From: Byssothecium circinans
Taxonomy: Eukaryota; Ascomycota; Dothideomycetes; Pleosporales; Massarinaceae
Reading direction: 5' to 3'
DNA length: 64,000 nt
Assembly (NCBI GenBank): GCA_010015675.1
Contig: ML977036.1
Location: 38,289-102,288, forward strand
Position numbers and translations under genes: made by a program. The notes below the pieces were generated by a model that was given only the letters and a program-made list of their open reading frames with translations, made no database searches and was not told the origin of the DNA. Shown in pieces: positions 1 to 12,343 of the stretch (its first letter is position 1; each line of letters opens with the position of its first letter).

Positions 1-146
1 AGAGCAAGAGATCCAGGATATCTATCATATATCAGAGTGGGATGACGCCTTCTAGCTCCTTGTACACAAACACTATCCCTAAGAGATATATTTGGGGATC
101 AAATCAATCAATCGTCAATCAATTCACCTCCCAAATCATCACCAGG

Positions 147-220
147 TCAATCAGGTCAGTTCTCGAGGGCTCCGAGTACCAAATCAGGTCCAATTCACCT
201 CTAAAAACTGACCTGATTGA
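147..220. repeat. 15-bp perfect inverted repeat in the leader of the coiled-coil gene
   Basis: TCAATCAGGTCAGTT at 147-161 is exactly reverse-complemented at 206-220, with a 44-nt spacer. A direct repeat, CAATTCACCTC, also occurs at about 120-130 and 191-201. The structure lies about 150 nt upstream of the start codon at 365, so it may be a regulatory site or an RNA hairpin in the 5' leader. Its function is unknown. Confidence 0.6.
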
Positions 221-364
221 TTGATAGCAACTCTGCTCCATACACGCCTCCTCTACCACGCCTTCTCATCACCCTTACTCCATTACCAACGCCTTCCACG
301 GACGCCTTCTACGAACGAACTCCCTCCGTTCACGAACGTTTCCCACTCATTGCTCGGATCAACC

Positions 365-430
365 ATGTCGTCGTACGACTATGACTCCGACACCAACATG
401 TCGTCGTTCGACTATGACTCCGACACCAAC
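365..430 (+). repeat. 33-nt tandem duplication at the start codon
   Basis: Nucleotides 365-397 and 398-430 are identical except for one base (A to T, Tyr to Phe). They duplicate the start codon and the first 11 residues, so translation could begin at either ATG. The near identity suggests a recent event. Confidence 0.85.
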
Positions 431-2009
431 TATGGCCTCATGGACATACTCTCCATATTGACAAACCGACATCAACACATCAAGGCATATCGAGCTACAG
501 ATGAACGACGGGCGAGAGATGAAGTTGAACGACGGGAGAGAGACGAAGTTGAACGCCTACAAAAAAAGAAGGCGCATGCTGAAACTGTGCTCCACCAGGA
601 GGTAGCAAAACGTCTTGTACGCGCGGTCTGTTATCTGAAGGAGAAGGCAGCGGAAGTGACCGAGGAAAATGAGAGGCTCGAAGAAAAATACACGGCGTTG
701 TTTGAAGAAGCCACCAGGAAGCTAGGGGCTAAGGGGGAAGAGTGTCGACAGCTCAGGGATGACAAAGAGCAGGAATACGAGAAGGTCAGATTGCTCGAAG
801 AACAAGTGGCCAAGAGGAGAACCGAGAAGAAAGAACTGATCGAGAAGGCCAATGGCATGCTCAAGGCCAAGAATCAGGACTGCGAAAAGCTTAAGACGGG
901 CAAGGAGCAAGCAGAAAAGAAAGCTCGGGTGCTCGAAGAACAAATGACCAAGAGGAGAACTGAGGAGAACGAATTGATCGAGAAGGCCAACGACAAGCTT
1001 GAAGCCAAGAAACAAGAATGTCGGCAGCTCAAGACCGACAAGGAGCAGGCAGAAAAGATTCAAAAGAAGGCATCAAGGCTCAATGACGAGATGCGTGCGG
1101 AATTGGCGAAAAAAGATGCTGAGCTCCACGAGAGGCGCCAAAAAGAGGCCGTTGTCAAGAAGCACCTTGAACAAACAAAGAAGGATCACGACAAGAAGGC
1201 TAGAGAACTCCATGCGGCCCAGGAAGAGGCGAAACACCTACGGGCTCAGCACCAGGATCTTCGGGCCTCCGTCGTTACCGTGAATGTGCATTTTGGGTCT
1301 AAGGGCGGGAGTAGCAGTATCCAGGGAGATGCTAGACCGCCGGTTAATGGTGGTGTGGATGACAGGCAGGCGCAGGCTGAGTTGACTGCGAACTTCAATA
1401 AGGTACCTAACCCCCCTCCCTACACCACCAAAGCCCAAATTTGTTCGACGTCGTATCAAGGATCTGATCAGGGAGAAGGACAGTGACAAGAATATCTGCG
1501 ACGAGCGGGATGACGACCACAGAAAGAAGGCACAGGCACACGAGAAGCAGCACGGCCACGATCTTGAAGCCATTATCGCTCTCAACAACAAAGTCGAATC
1601 ACTCGCACAGGAGAAGGCCAAGCTCGATAGAGACCTTGCCAAATCCGCCCACGACCTGGATGTTTGCACGGAAGCATTTGCACTTTTCCGCGCCCATGCC
1701 TTCAATTGTCTGAAGATGCCGGAGATTCCACTCGGAGATGGCCCAATTAGACGAGCGGTTGATGAGCAGTTGCTCACAATGTACGAAATCTCACGGAAGC
1801 TGGACTCACAGCAGTCCTTGGTGGCCAAAGAGAGGGGGGTCGCGATAGAGCAGCTTCAGAGAGCGGTTAAATCCCTGAAGGACTTGCACGAAACGTATGA
1901 GCGGGACACAAAAATGTTTCGAGAGGTAGCAGAGTTCCACCGAGGTGAGATCCGTTCTTTACTGCCGTATAAAGAGGCGATGGAGAGACTGGCCGTAAGA
2001 ATGGGTTAG
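365..2009 (+). CDS. Long coiled-coil protein with tandem 46-residue repeats (unrecognised family)
   Basis: Two exons, 365-1402 and 1461-2009, separated by a 58-nt phase-0 intron (GT at 1403, AG at 1459-1460), give about 528 aa. The start at 365 has an A at -3; an in-frame ATG at 221 exists but precedes sequence without coding character. The N-terminus carries an 11-residue duplication (MSSYDYDSDTN / MSSFDYDSDTN). Most of exon 1 is charged heptad-like coiled coil with 2.5 copies of a 46-residue repeat (DNA 722-859, 860-997, and from 998). Exon 2 continues the coiled coil (DLIREKDSDKN onward) and ends in a more globular helical segment. No enzymatic motif or membrane segment is visible. It resembles lineage-specific hypothetical coiled-coil proteins of filamentous fungi; a structural or scaffold role is only inferred. 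It borders a decayed tract that holds remnants of similar sequence. Confidence 0.75.
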
Positions 2010-4900
2010 TTGGAGGAAGGCGGCGAGTCTTGAGAAGGCTGGAGAAATCATCTCAAAATTCACCTCAGAGCATGAGAAGAGGGCGAACATTGTAGTTAAG
2101 CATGAATGGAATCGATTATTTACATGCCCGTTTCTTCATGTGTGTGCATCAGGAACTTGTGTAGACAATTTTTATCCAGGGGAGAAACATCACCTAGCAG
2201 TTTATTTATAAGGTAAGCTTTAATGCATTGTTATTTCGACAGGATGCCTTCCCATAAGACAGAGCATTAGATGGCCGCACTACATCCCTCTTACCCTGGT
2301 CGCCTGCTCGGGAGTGTAGAGCTTCTTGATAAGCTCTTGACGCTCATCCGTCTGAAGTTTCCGCAGTGTCTTCGCCAACAGTGCACCGTTCCCGTTGCCG
2401 TCTTGGTTGTCGGGGAAAAGAAGGCCGTAGAATAAATAGATTATCTTACCTTCCAAAAGGACGTAGGATTAGTTAACCTTATTGTTTATAGAGAGGGTAT
2501 ATGTCGCTGCTATCGACGTATTAAGGCTCGGGGGTATTGGTTGATCTTACTGTTTATGAAGAGAGGGTATATGTCCCTGCTGTCGATATAGTAAAGCTCG
2601 TTTTCCATGGCGTCTGGTGGGGAGCATTGCGATTGCGTACTAAAGTCCGTATATAACGGCCGTACTAATATAATTATACGTACCTTGGTATATACAAACT
2701 TACCTTTCACAGTCTAACCATAACAACTACAACAACGACGATGGATCCACGAGTGCTGGCTCATAGTAAGTTGCACCTTCTCCTAAAATAGGATAGGGCT
2801 AATGATGCAGACGCCGCTTCTCTGTCACCTTGTTGGTTCTCTCACAACCGTGCAGCTTAGCTTCATTTAGATACGTCGTCCTGTTTTAGAGGATAGGCTA
2901 TTTTCAATGTAAAAAGGTTTTGGAACAATGTCTAGCAAGCATATGAGAAATTACAAAACGAAAATGTTAACCCCCCTCCCCTCCCTCTTCCCCCCAACCA
3001 GCCTCTCACCCCTAAAATACAAGAGAAATTGACCAACCATAACTCTTAGGTCTCATTGGCGGCATTCATACTCTTTTATAACAACTCGGTCGTTTCGATA
3101 GCCTCCTTGCGGTGAAGTGCTCAAGGAGCTCGGTTCGTTTTTCTTTTGGGAGGTCTGGATGGACTGAGGTGACAATCTCTCGTATCAGCTTTGCCCTCCC
3201 GTATTCTCCCAATCCACCACGAGGATGCAGTTGTCGCTGTTTTCTTTCTCTTGTATTTCCATCCTTCCCCACCCTTTCAGACTCGTCTCACTCAGAGCAA
3301 GGTCGGTAACCCATTCTACCGTGCTCCCGAGGCACCCAGACTTGGCCTGTGGTAGATTGATGGTGTAATTAAGGATTCGCTTATCTAATGTCGTTTTCAT
3401 CCATCGCCCGCGTTCCGTGAGGCTTGAGGTTGAGGAAAATGGACCTTATGGCCTAGTCACCGAGGTCGTTGGCGTACATTTTCCAGGGCTCAGATGGAGT
3501 CTTCTTTTTCCCTTGAGTGTGACCTGAGTGCTCGAATACGCTCTTCAGCCTTCGCGAGGTCTCGGTCATCTCCACGGACGAGCGAACCGTAAATTTGTCG
3601 CAAGCGTACAAAGTAGCCGTTTCGGTGGTCGATTTTCCCGTGTGAGGGTTTGTGCTATACATTTGGAGGCAGAGGGAAGACTACCAGTCGTGGATATGGA
3701 GGGCCTTGTACCATTATAACTACAGGCTGTGCACGCTTTATAATGTTAGCACGAGTTATATGTAGAGGGAGGGAATACCTTGCGCCTTTATATAATACAA
3801 GAATGCCGCGACTCAACCTGCTAGCTGCTCTACTAACTAACCTTCGTCGCCTTCCTTATTGTACTCGGGCTATTAATAACTCCCATCGTTTAACAATCAG
3901 CCTTAACTGACAAGAGCTATAGGCGTCTATTAGCGGCCCTCACCTCCTTCTAAGCCTCCTTGTCTTCTTCAGTTTTTACGGCAGTGTTTGCAGCTATTTA
4001 GAACAGCTTAGCCGTATTTCTATCCATCTTAAGATACTTAAGAAGCTCGCATTGTTTGGGGGGGTTAGGATGTATTAAGGTGACAATCTCTTGCATAAAT
4101 TCCGCCTTCTCCTCCCAATCCTTTTAAACGCTTTTCTGTCCCTCTAATGCACTTGTATCTTTCCCTATGCTGTCTGCAGCATTATCTGCTTTACCGTGAT
4201 TCGATTATTGACAGTTGTGGGACGCATTGTAATACTGCGTTTTCACCAAGATTAAGGCCGAAGCCTTTCTAGGGGTTCGAACGGTGGCAACGCTAGGACA
4301 CCCGTGAACGGAGGTCTTCCGTTTCCGAGCGGCACCTTGAGATCTTCTCGCGCGAGATCGCTGGTCTTGCCGGAATAAGGTCCACGCAAGATTTCGGAAA
4401 CAGGTCGAGGTCGAGGCAATGGCGGCCGGTTGAGTGGGCGCTCTCCTGTTATGGTGGTGGAGAAGGTGGACGGCGGTGGGAGGTTTGTATAGAGGTTGGT
4501 ATCACGCGAAGTAAAGGTAGGCGACGCTCTCCAGGACCGCTTCCCTTTATCTCACTTACCTGGGCGTTCTGCCGTTGACCCACCTGTTGCTCCTTTACGC
4601 ACCCCTGCTTTGTCTTACTTCCTCTACTATCTGCCTTGCACCTCGCCCTCTTCCCGCCAGATCTACAATTTGTCCATCAACAAAAACGCAATATGGCGGA
4701 TGCAGCCGGCAATCCCCGGGTGCACTATCTAACAGGTATGCAAGGTGAAGGCTAGGACTAGCTATAAATCTAGGTAAGAAGTGTGGCAAAGGTAAACGGC
4801 AGTACTTGCCATGCAATCGACGCAGTTCGCTCGCTACTTAAAACGCACAACAACAGTAGAGCTTTCATTACGACCTTTCCCAAAAGTGCCAGTCTATTAG
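2010..4900. other. Gene-poor decayed tract with minus-strand coding remnants
   Basis: No intact gene is seen. Minus-strand fragments keep coding character in broken frames. About 2425-2275 reads LAKTLRKLQTDERQELIKKL. About 3660-3490 reads DLAKAEERIRALRSHSREK. About 3210-3066 holds REIVTSVHPDLPKEKRTELL, and about 4130-4000 a diverged counterpart, QEIVTLIHPNPPKQCELLKY. Stops and frame changes separate them. The helical, charged composition recalls the adjacent coiled-coil gene, so these may be remnants of relatives. The remaining sequence is AT-rich with no recognised element. Confidence 0.45.
2471..2600. repeat. Imperfect tandem duplication (about 70-bp unit)
   Basis: 2471-2530 and 2541-2600 align with scattered substitutions. 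Both contain TTTATRRAGAGAGGGTATAT, then GTCSCTGCTRTCGAYRTA and ARGCTCG. Most differences are transitions, compatible with an old duplication or mild RIP. Confidence 0.6.
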
Positions 4901-5066
4901 AAGGACGTGGCATACACAGAGTGAATCGACTAGAACATCATAAGGCTGTTGCATTATAATGCATCATATGGCTTTCCCTTCTCCGACTTCCCATCCTTCC
5001 ACCCGACCTCTTAGCACTTCACCAACGCTTAATCTCCATCTTCAACCAACCAATCCCATAGCCCCC

Positions 5067-8000
5067 TCAGAAATCCCAATCCTTCATCCACCTCCCCACC
5101 CACTCCTCCGTAACCGGCCCCACCTCCCTCAAAGCCCTACTCCCCTCCCTCGCCTTCTCTGTCCCAAACACCACATCACCAGCGCCAATATACTTAGCGC
5201 CCAACATACCCCTAAAGAAGTCCAGAATCTTGACTGCCGGGTTCGCAGCCACCGCATTCGCATTATTCGGATCGACCTTCTCGAGCTCCGCGACCCACTC
5301 GGACAGCGGCACGGGTGCGGCGGGGAAGGCAGGGGAGATAGTGGAGGAGATGAAGGGTAGGAGGGAGGTCCAGGGCTGTAATGTTGGGTTGATGAGGTGG
5401 TAGACTTGGAGAGTTTCCGGGGGGTTGGGGGAGGAGGGGAGGGAGAGTTCGAGGATGGTGGATGCGGCTGTGTCGACGGGGATCCAATCCACGTTATCCA
5501 GCATCGTCTCGTCGGGGATCTTGCCCATTGTCTGTGCCGTCTTGAGGAGCAGCGGGAACCATTCATGCTCATTCCACTTCGCGCCGTTGTCTTTCTCGCT
5601 CGGGCCTGCGATCTGGCCGATACGGATAATGGACGTGGGGATGTGGCTCTGAGTCGAAGCAGCGGCGAGGATCTGTTCCGCTACGGCTTTGGACTCTGCA
5701 TAGCCGATCTTCTGGGCTGCGCTTGCGGTTGGTGGGATGGCTTCTGGGACGACCTTCTTGGGTTGGTCGTTATTGGGATGCCAGTCTCCGACCGATGAGA
5801 TGGAGGATATAAACACAATCCGTGGGTGAAAAGTGCTCGCAGCGCTGAAATTGATGAAGTTCTGAACACCTCGAATGTGTACTGCTTCGAATGAGGCGAG
5901 GGAGTGATTAAAGTCTACCTTCCAGGCGTTGTGAATGACCAGGTTGACGGATTCACGTAGACCGGAGATGATCGAGCCAGCGAGACCAAAATCAGGCTTG
6001 CCGTAGTCGGCTTGCAGGAAAGTAATGCGGGCGACATCTAGGGCAGGAGGTTGGGTCCAAGTTGAAAGCGACTGCGTGATGCGTTCATGCGCGTTTGCGG
6101 ATCTGTCGAGACATGTCACTCTGGCGACACGCGGGTCTGAAGCCAGTTTCAGCAGAATTTGGGTTCCTAGTGAGCCAGTTGAGCCAGTGAGTAGAATGTG
6201 GAGGTTCGACTCTTGCGGCTTGAGTGCGTCTGTTGATATGGGCGACGGAAGACCTTTGATGTTCCTCGACACCATGTCTGCGATCCTCTTTTCCCGAGCT
6301 TCGTCGGATTCAGGTGGTAGCGAAGTATCATTCGTTGACACCAGGCGGTGGTGAAGTGCTTCCGAAAGGCTGTGAATGGAAGGGTGCTCATAGACGAATC
6401 TCGCAGTGATCCAGGAGACGTCTTGGCTACGTCCGGACGCGATACCTGCTTTGAGCAACGAGATAATTTCTGTCGTCTGCAGCGAGTCGAGTCCAAGAAC
6501 AAAGAGGTCGTCGTCTTCGCTCAGTGAGTGGTGCTTGAATGCCGAAGAAACGACATCTTTAATGAACTTGGTGACGGCTGCCGAATCGTGTGAAGAGCCT
6601 AGCTTGATATGCTGCAGGTTCTTTGAAATATCCTGCGAGTGTAACTCAGCCACCTGCTGTTCGTACTTCTTGCCGCTGGAATTGCGGATGACAGTTCCCT
6701 TGGGAGACCGCTCGAACGGCTTATCCTTCGACCCGATCAAAACCATGTCCCTCGTAATCTTTGCATGGGCTGGAGCTTCCGCATTCGCTTTCTCGATAGT
6801 CGGCCACACAGCCTCCAGTACAGCGGTCGTATCCTGAGAGTAGTCTTTCAGCTCGAGCACAAGAGATGCCTGAGGGTAGCTGTTGCCAATGATGAGCGCA
6901 CCGGCGACAAGGGGGTGTGCAGCGATTTGCGTTTCACTCGGTACCGGATTGAACTTCTCGCCATTCGAGAGGACAATAATATCGTCAGCGCGGCCATGGA
7001 ATCGCCATAGCCCAGGCTTCGTGGGGTGCGGCTTGAAGAGATCTTTGGTGCGCCAGACATCCACATCGGGGAAGTTACAGGAAACGTTTCGAATGCCAGC
7101 CAGATCAGGGTTCCTATGCATAATCATCTCAAAGCTGCCATCCACGGATGGCTCCATGATGGCTTCCTGCTTGGGGTGCCATTCGAGACTTGCCCAGTCT
7201 TCCCGCAGGGGAACAAGAGCCTGGATGGCGCCAGTCTCAGTCTGGCCATAGAACTGACACACATCAGTCACTTTGCTGAGGGCGTCACCTGCAGCTTGTG
7301 ATAATGGACCACCTGCATATAACAAGAAGTTGAGTGATTTGCACTTCTCAAGGCCACCCGGTTCCTGGACGAGTTGCTCTGCGATGATGGGCGGACAGAA
7401 GATCGACTTGAGCTCGAAGTGGTCCATGATCTCATTCACGAGATGGCCGGTCGGTGGGCGCGTCGGAGGGCTCATGACAAGGGTAGCGTTAGAATAGTAA
7501 ATTGGAAGCATGACCATTGAAGAGAAGCCAGCAAGGTGAAACGCCGGGAACGGCGAGAAGAAGTGCGCCTTCTGCGGGAAATCCCATAGCGACCAGTTTT
7601 GGTTGACACGGCCTGGCACGGTGGGGAGATTGCGGTCATTGTCTCCAACTGCAAAGGTGCCATGGTTCATTTGGATAGGCCGCGGTGCACCAGTCGAACC
7701 GGAAGAGTGGAGGATTAGGATTGGATCCCATTTTGCTTCTTCAAAGGTCTTTTCATAGGGATAGTGTGGAGTGTCGGGGCGAATGAGCGATTGCAACGGC
7801 TCGACTAGATGAAGCTGTAAACTCTGGCGATGCTCCAGCAACGGCTTCACTAGTCCCTCAACCTCAGGCGCATATAGGAGATGCGAACATTCAGTTTGCT
7901 CGAGCAGAGACGCATTCATCCATGGCGAGTTTCTCAATGATGGAAGTAGCACCTAAAATTATGAGACATCACGATATACACCTCGTAGATCAAGCTTCGT

Positions 8001-8284
8001 ACCTTGTATCCACACTTCACCGCAGCCAAGAAGACTACAACGTAGCGAAGATCTCCGAGGCCCATATAAGCGATAGTGCCAAAGTTTGGGCTTCGCCCAA
8101 ACGTGCCATCGATCCACGCCGCCACATGATTCGTTGCTGACGCAATATCGGCGAATGTAAAGCCTTTGAATCCGTCGCCAATGTTGTTGGTCAGAGGTAC
8201 TGAAGCGTAGACTAGATCCGGCTGTTTTTTTGCAAGCTCGTCGACCACGACGGGCATGAGTCGGGAGCCGTAGCGGGGAGTCAT
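5067..8284 (-). CDS. NRPS-like adenylate-forming reductase (A-T-R)
   Basis: Exons 8284-8003 and 7952-5067 with a 50-nt phase-0 intron give 1055 aa. The ATG at 8284 is chosen because the reading frame further upstream has no ATG before a stop. Domains in order: an AMP-binding adenylation domain, with A3 motif LHSSGSTGAPRPI near residue 174, FYGQTETGA (A5), and a GRADDIIVLSNGEKFNP tail; a carrier domain with the phosphopantetheine Ser in LGLDSLQTTE near 580; and a C-terminal NAD(P)H thioester reductase, with LTGSTGSLGTQ near 680 and YAESK near 844. No condensation domain is present. The family activates a carboxylic acid, loads it on the carrier arm and releases it reductively as an aldehyde or alcohol; the substrate cannot be read from sequence. 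No tailoring gene is immediately adjacent. All key motifs look intact. Lys2 itself is unlikely given the short N-terminus. Confidence 0.9.
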
Positions 8285-10939
8285 GATGGGCAATACGAAC
8301 TGCGAGTTTGCGAGCAATGCTGTGGGTGTGGCGGGAAAGAAAGCGGTCAATTCTAGTGTCCCGACACTCAGAGGGACAAGTCATGAGAGCCCCTCCTGCG
8401 GCGCGGTTTGGTTAGTCTGGTATCCCCGCAGCAAGCGATGGTTCTCAGGCCGTTCGCGGGAGGAAGATGCTCGCCGCTGGCGTGCGTACACCCGGCGCCG
8501 TACGGTCACCGAAGAACCCTGCAGTACAAGGAAAGTTATTACCCATGTGGATGGAGATGAAAGGCCGACAGGGGAGTCCCGATATATTGGCGATTGGGTG
8601 CTGGGCAGCGGCACGGAAGTGCCTTTGCCAAGTAGCTAAGCCGTCTGCGACATGTATCAAACACATCTTCATAATACTTTCAGTTTTTCGTACCATTTTC
8701 CCGACTTTTGCTTTAAAGCGAGAAATGTTGTGAGGCAGTGCCGTGCGACGGGAGCAACCTATGTTGCTGTCAGACGGAGAGGGCGAGATGAGCCGTCCAA
8801 ATTAGGCTAGTTCCCGCTCGGACCAGTCGGCGACTGATCCTTCCTGAGGTCCCCACCAGATGTCTCCGTCTCCATCTCAAATCTTCGCCCTCTCTGAATA
8901 ATACGATAATGTGGAACCTCGCATTTCACACCATCTATATTCTTAACGTCTTGTCGCTCTCTTCCCATGTGGCCGATTGACTGGCTCGTCCCTGTCGAGC
9001 GGGTCGCACATGTGCTTCATCTTCCCGCGAACCACCGCATCGATGATCCCGGACCTGAAAGCATACCTTCTAGAAACATGTGTAGGTAACAAGCGTGCAA
9101 TCGCTGGGAACATGGCTCATCACATCCGGTGGCTCTTCAACTAGCGGTTAATAATGTCTCAGACAAATACCTACTGGGTAAGAGTGTGTGCACTGACGCC
9201 TCTAGTGGAGCTTTGCTACGCTAGCAATTATCCACCTTCATGACGACAGAACGAACAAGCCATTTTGACTGACCAAAAAGTCCCGACAGATCCGGTTCTC
9301 CACGCGGATTATTTTAGAGACCGACCTGCACTTATACATCGGCCATATAACGGCAGTGGCGTGTCGCTCGGCCTGCGCCAAAAAGCTTGGGGCCATCTCA
9401 TCACTATCTTTACAACAAGCGAGTGGAGATGACAGGCCCCAACGCACAAGGGTACCGTCAAAGCACCTAGGCCGCGCTCGATTGCGGGCCGCCTCAGGCA
9501 GATTCTCAATGTGCGGTCTGCGGAGTTTGCGCCTTGTTCTCGACGGACATGTAGGGCGACATTTTACGGGGCTGAAACTCTTACCCATGGTCGGAAGTTC
9601 GGATTGCCGTTGATCGATGACGGAATTCATTCTTTCTGAACTCGTGGGCTGAATCAGCTCATGGAAATGGTTCCGGCATGGTTGAATGGCTCATCGATCT
9701 TACTGAGGAAACGTGAGCCATAATATCAAGATGTCGTACGATATTATTGGGGTCATCGACCTTCCAAGCCTGGAATCAGCAGAAGCTACGCGCTAACCTG
9801 AGCGGTGCTCAGATCGAGTGAGATTGATTAGGTATTGTTACTAGTTCCCGGGGTCTAAGCTTTGTCAGGTATCATTGACGAGGATCGGCGTTCGCATTCT
9901 ATCGTTACATGGCGGCATACCATCTTTCGCGCAAATTAACCACACCTCTTCAACCCCTTCAGGACGCCATTCCATCCACAAGGACGAGAGGTGGTGCAGA
10001 AGGATAGGACGCGTGGCTGTTAAGTTATTTGGCCTGGATCTGACAACCTCACATAATATACTAAGCGTCAAGGATGGCGGGAGAACCGGAAGAATGCTTG
10101 CAATGCCTTGTCCAATGCTAAGGTTTGCCAACCCTCCATCAACCCCAGGCTTCAGCGCCTCTCCCGCAACGACGCTTTTTCCACTTGTGCAGTCAGCATT
10201 CTCATCGATTATTACTGTATCTACGCATGGCGAAGGTGTTCCCCAAGACGAGGAGTTGGGACACAAGCGCCTGCCGAATTAGTATACGATTTCAATGCAC
10301 GATCATGGAACCCGTTCCGCTACTGCGTTGATTCCTACCTATATCGCAACTCTATCTCTTGCACAACACCGGGGCTACCGTTTGGAGATCCTCAAAAGCT
10401 CCAAGGCGCGAAAGAGGGTTGCTTCATCCATGTTGACCACCCGGCCTCGTGTTGACGCCCGTTGCCGATCTTGCTGACGCCCGTACAGGGCTACATGGTG
10501 CTACCCACCTCAACGAAGCCGAACGAAGGCAACTCAACTCTTTCTTCACATGTATACAGTAGAATGCAGTAAGCACTTAATACGGGTATTTCATGGATCG
10601 GCGGCCTGAGATACTGGACGTTTGAACGGGGACCAGGGCCATCCTCAGGGTGTAGTCTGGAAATTTCCGGCCTCGAGTACCAAAGTGAGTGGTCGCCGAG
10701 TACGACAGGGTTATCTGCGCCTCTATGCAGGTTAACTCGAGCCGTCTCTAGAATGCCTTTTGTCTTGCCTCTGCCCTGCGGACGCCACGATCGCTTGATC
10801 CTCTTTTTTCCGATTTCGATTTTTATGATCCAAATTGCTCGCCACATCACTCTCTGCTTCGCCGCAGGAATACGTGGGATGTAAAGAAGAGCTAGGTTTT
10901 GATCATCCTCGTCGTCTGAACGCGTGGAAACGGCACAGC
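8285..10939. other. 2.6-kb intergenic region without a supported gene
   Basis: This separates the minus-strand reductase from the plus-strand rhodopsin-domain gene and holds both promoters. Two open frames of over 130 codons lie antisense to each other at 9865-10282. Neither has a recognised domain or a convincing intron partner, so they may be a decayed gene. Nothing else with coding character is evident. Confidence 0.5.
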
Positions 10940-12343
10940 ATGGCGGGTGAAGGGTCATTGGGCGAATCCGCGCCGCCGAAAGATGTAGACCTTCGCCATC
11001 TTTATATGGGCATCATCATCGCTGTAACTGTCGTCTCAATCGTCATCGCATGGCTACGAGTGTACACCCGCGTCTTCATCTCGCGGAATCCAGGATGGGA
11101 CGATTGGATCATGTTAATGTCCACGGTAAGTCGCATACTCACGATCAAACTCTTGAACTATGCGACCAGTTCACTGATATATTATATAGCCCATCACCCT
11201 AATTACAAATGGCTTCCTCCTCCGCGCCTTTCAACTCGGACTTGGTCGTCACCAACATTACGTTCCTAAAGCGCAAATTCCAGAATGCTTTAAATGGCTC
11301 TGGGCTGCCGAACCCACCAACCTCTTCGCACTATACGCCGTGCGCGTCTCCATCGCACTGTTCTTCTTGCGTCTAATCCCCCAGCACCAGAAGGGTTATC
11401 GGCGCATCATCTGGATCTCCATCTGGGCGCTTACTCTTTCCGACGTCTACGTTTCCATTACCTACTTCATCCAATGCATTCCCATCGAGAAGGTCTGGCT
11501 GCCTGATACGCCGGGGAAGTGTCTGCCAAATGCAGCGTATGAGGCAGCGCCGTGGGTGTATCAGGCTGTTAGCATTCTAGCGGATATCGCTCTTGTCAGC
11601 ATCCCGTTGTTAATGTTTCGGACTCTGAACCTGCCGAAACGAACAAAGATTGGAGTCATCGTCTTGTGCTGTTTGGGTGTTTTGTAAGTCATTCTCCGTG
11701 GAGGATTACCTTGATCTATGGCGGGAAGAGGACTGACTGGAACTAGCACATGTGCAATCGCCATCGCCAAAACCGCACTCCTGCCAGCGCTCTTCGACCA
11801 CGAGGAAAAGGATAAAACATGGTCCCTAGCGCAACTATGTTTCTGGGCACCGTAAGTTTCCCCCCATCCTGGCTCCGTCACCAAGCTCTTGAAAGAATCA
11901 CGCACTAACATGCCCCAAGAATGGAAATCTGCATCGGCATGATCTGCGGCTGCGTCCCCTGCCTCAAACCCCTCTACCACCGCATCCGCGGCAACAAACC
12001 CCCCGGCTCCCATCTCCCCTCTTCCTACGCCACCGGCTCGCAAGGCGGCACAGCCTTCAGAGCAAAAGGCACAAAATACGGTGTCCGTGTAACCGCTAAC
12101 CGCGATGACCGATCGAAGAGCGAAGAATCCATCCTCCGAGACGGCGCAGCCGACATCGAACTCGGGACCGTCGGCAGTACGGGACTGGGGAGTGACGGGA
12201 GGGACAGTCCAGGGTTCAGTGGAGCTACGGCAGTAGGAGGAGGAGCAGCACCATTGAGCAGATCGAATACGAATACGGGCACCATGGGCATTTTGCGAAC
12301 GACACAGGTGGAGTTCCGGAATGAGCCGTTGAAGGCGAGTTGA
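10940..12343 (+). CDS. Rhodopsin-domain integral membrane protein (PTH11/SAT4-like)
   Basis: Four exons, 10940-11125, 11190-11683, 11747-11851 and 11920-12343, give 402 aa; introns are 64, 63 and 68 nt. Hydrophobic segments fit the seven-helix fungal rhodopsin-like domain: IIIAVTVVSIVIAWLRVYTR, the landmark GWDDWIMLMS after helix 1, a helix-3 region VRVSIALFFLRLIPQ, WISIWALTLSDVYVSITYF, VSILADIALVSIPLLMF and IGVIVLCCLGVLFTCAIAI. The roughly 120-residue C-terminal tail is hydrophilic and rich in Gly/Ser. This large family is usually orphan; some members (Pth11) are GPCR-like surface sensors. A seven-helix plasma-membrane protein is well supported; ligand and signalling role are unknown. A truncated member of the same family lies near 37.3-37.7 kb. 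Confidence 0.88.

Noticed and set aside
2760..2910. Possible second copy of the 188-bp MITE (TCCTAAAATAGG near 2790)
   Set aside because: Only a short core resembles the terminal repeat; no matching opposite end or TA flanks could be defined.
5129..6354. Many open frames antisense or out of phase within the NRPS-like gene
   Set aside because: They are shadows of a GC-rich coding exon with recognisable domains on minus; none has its own domain.
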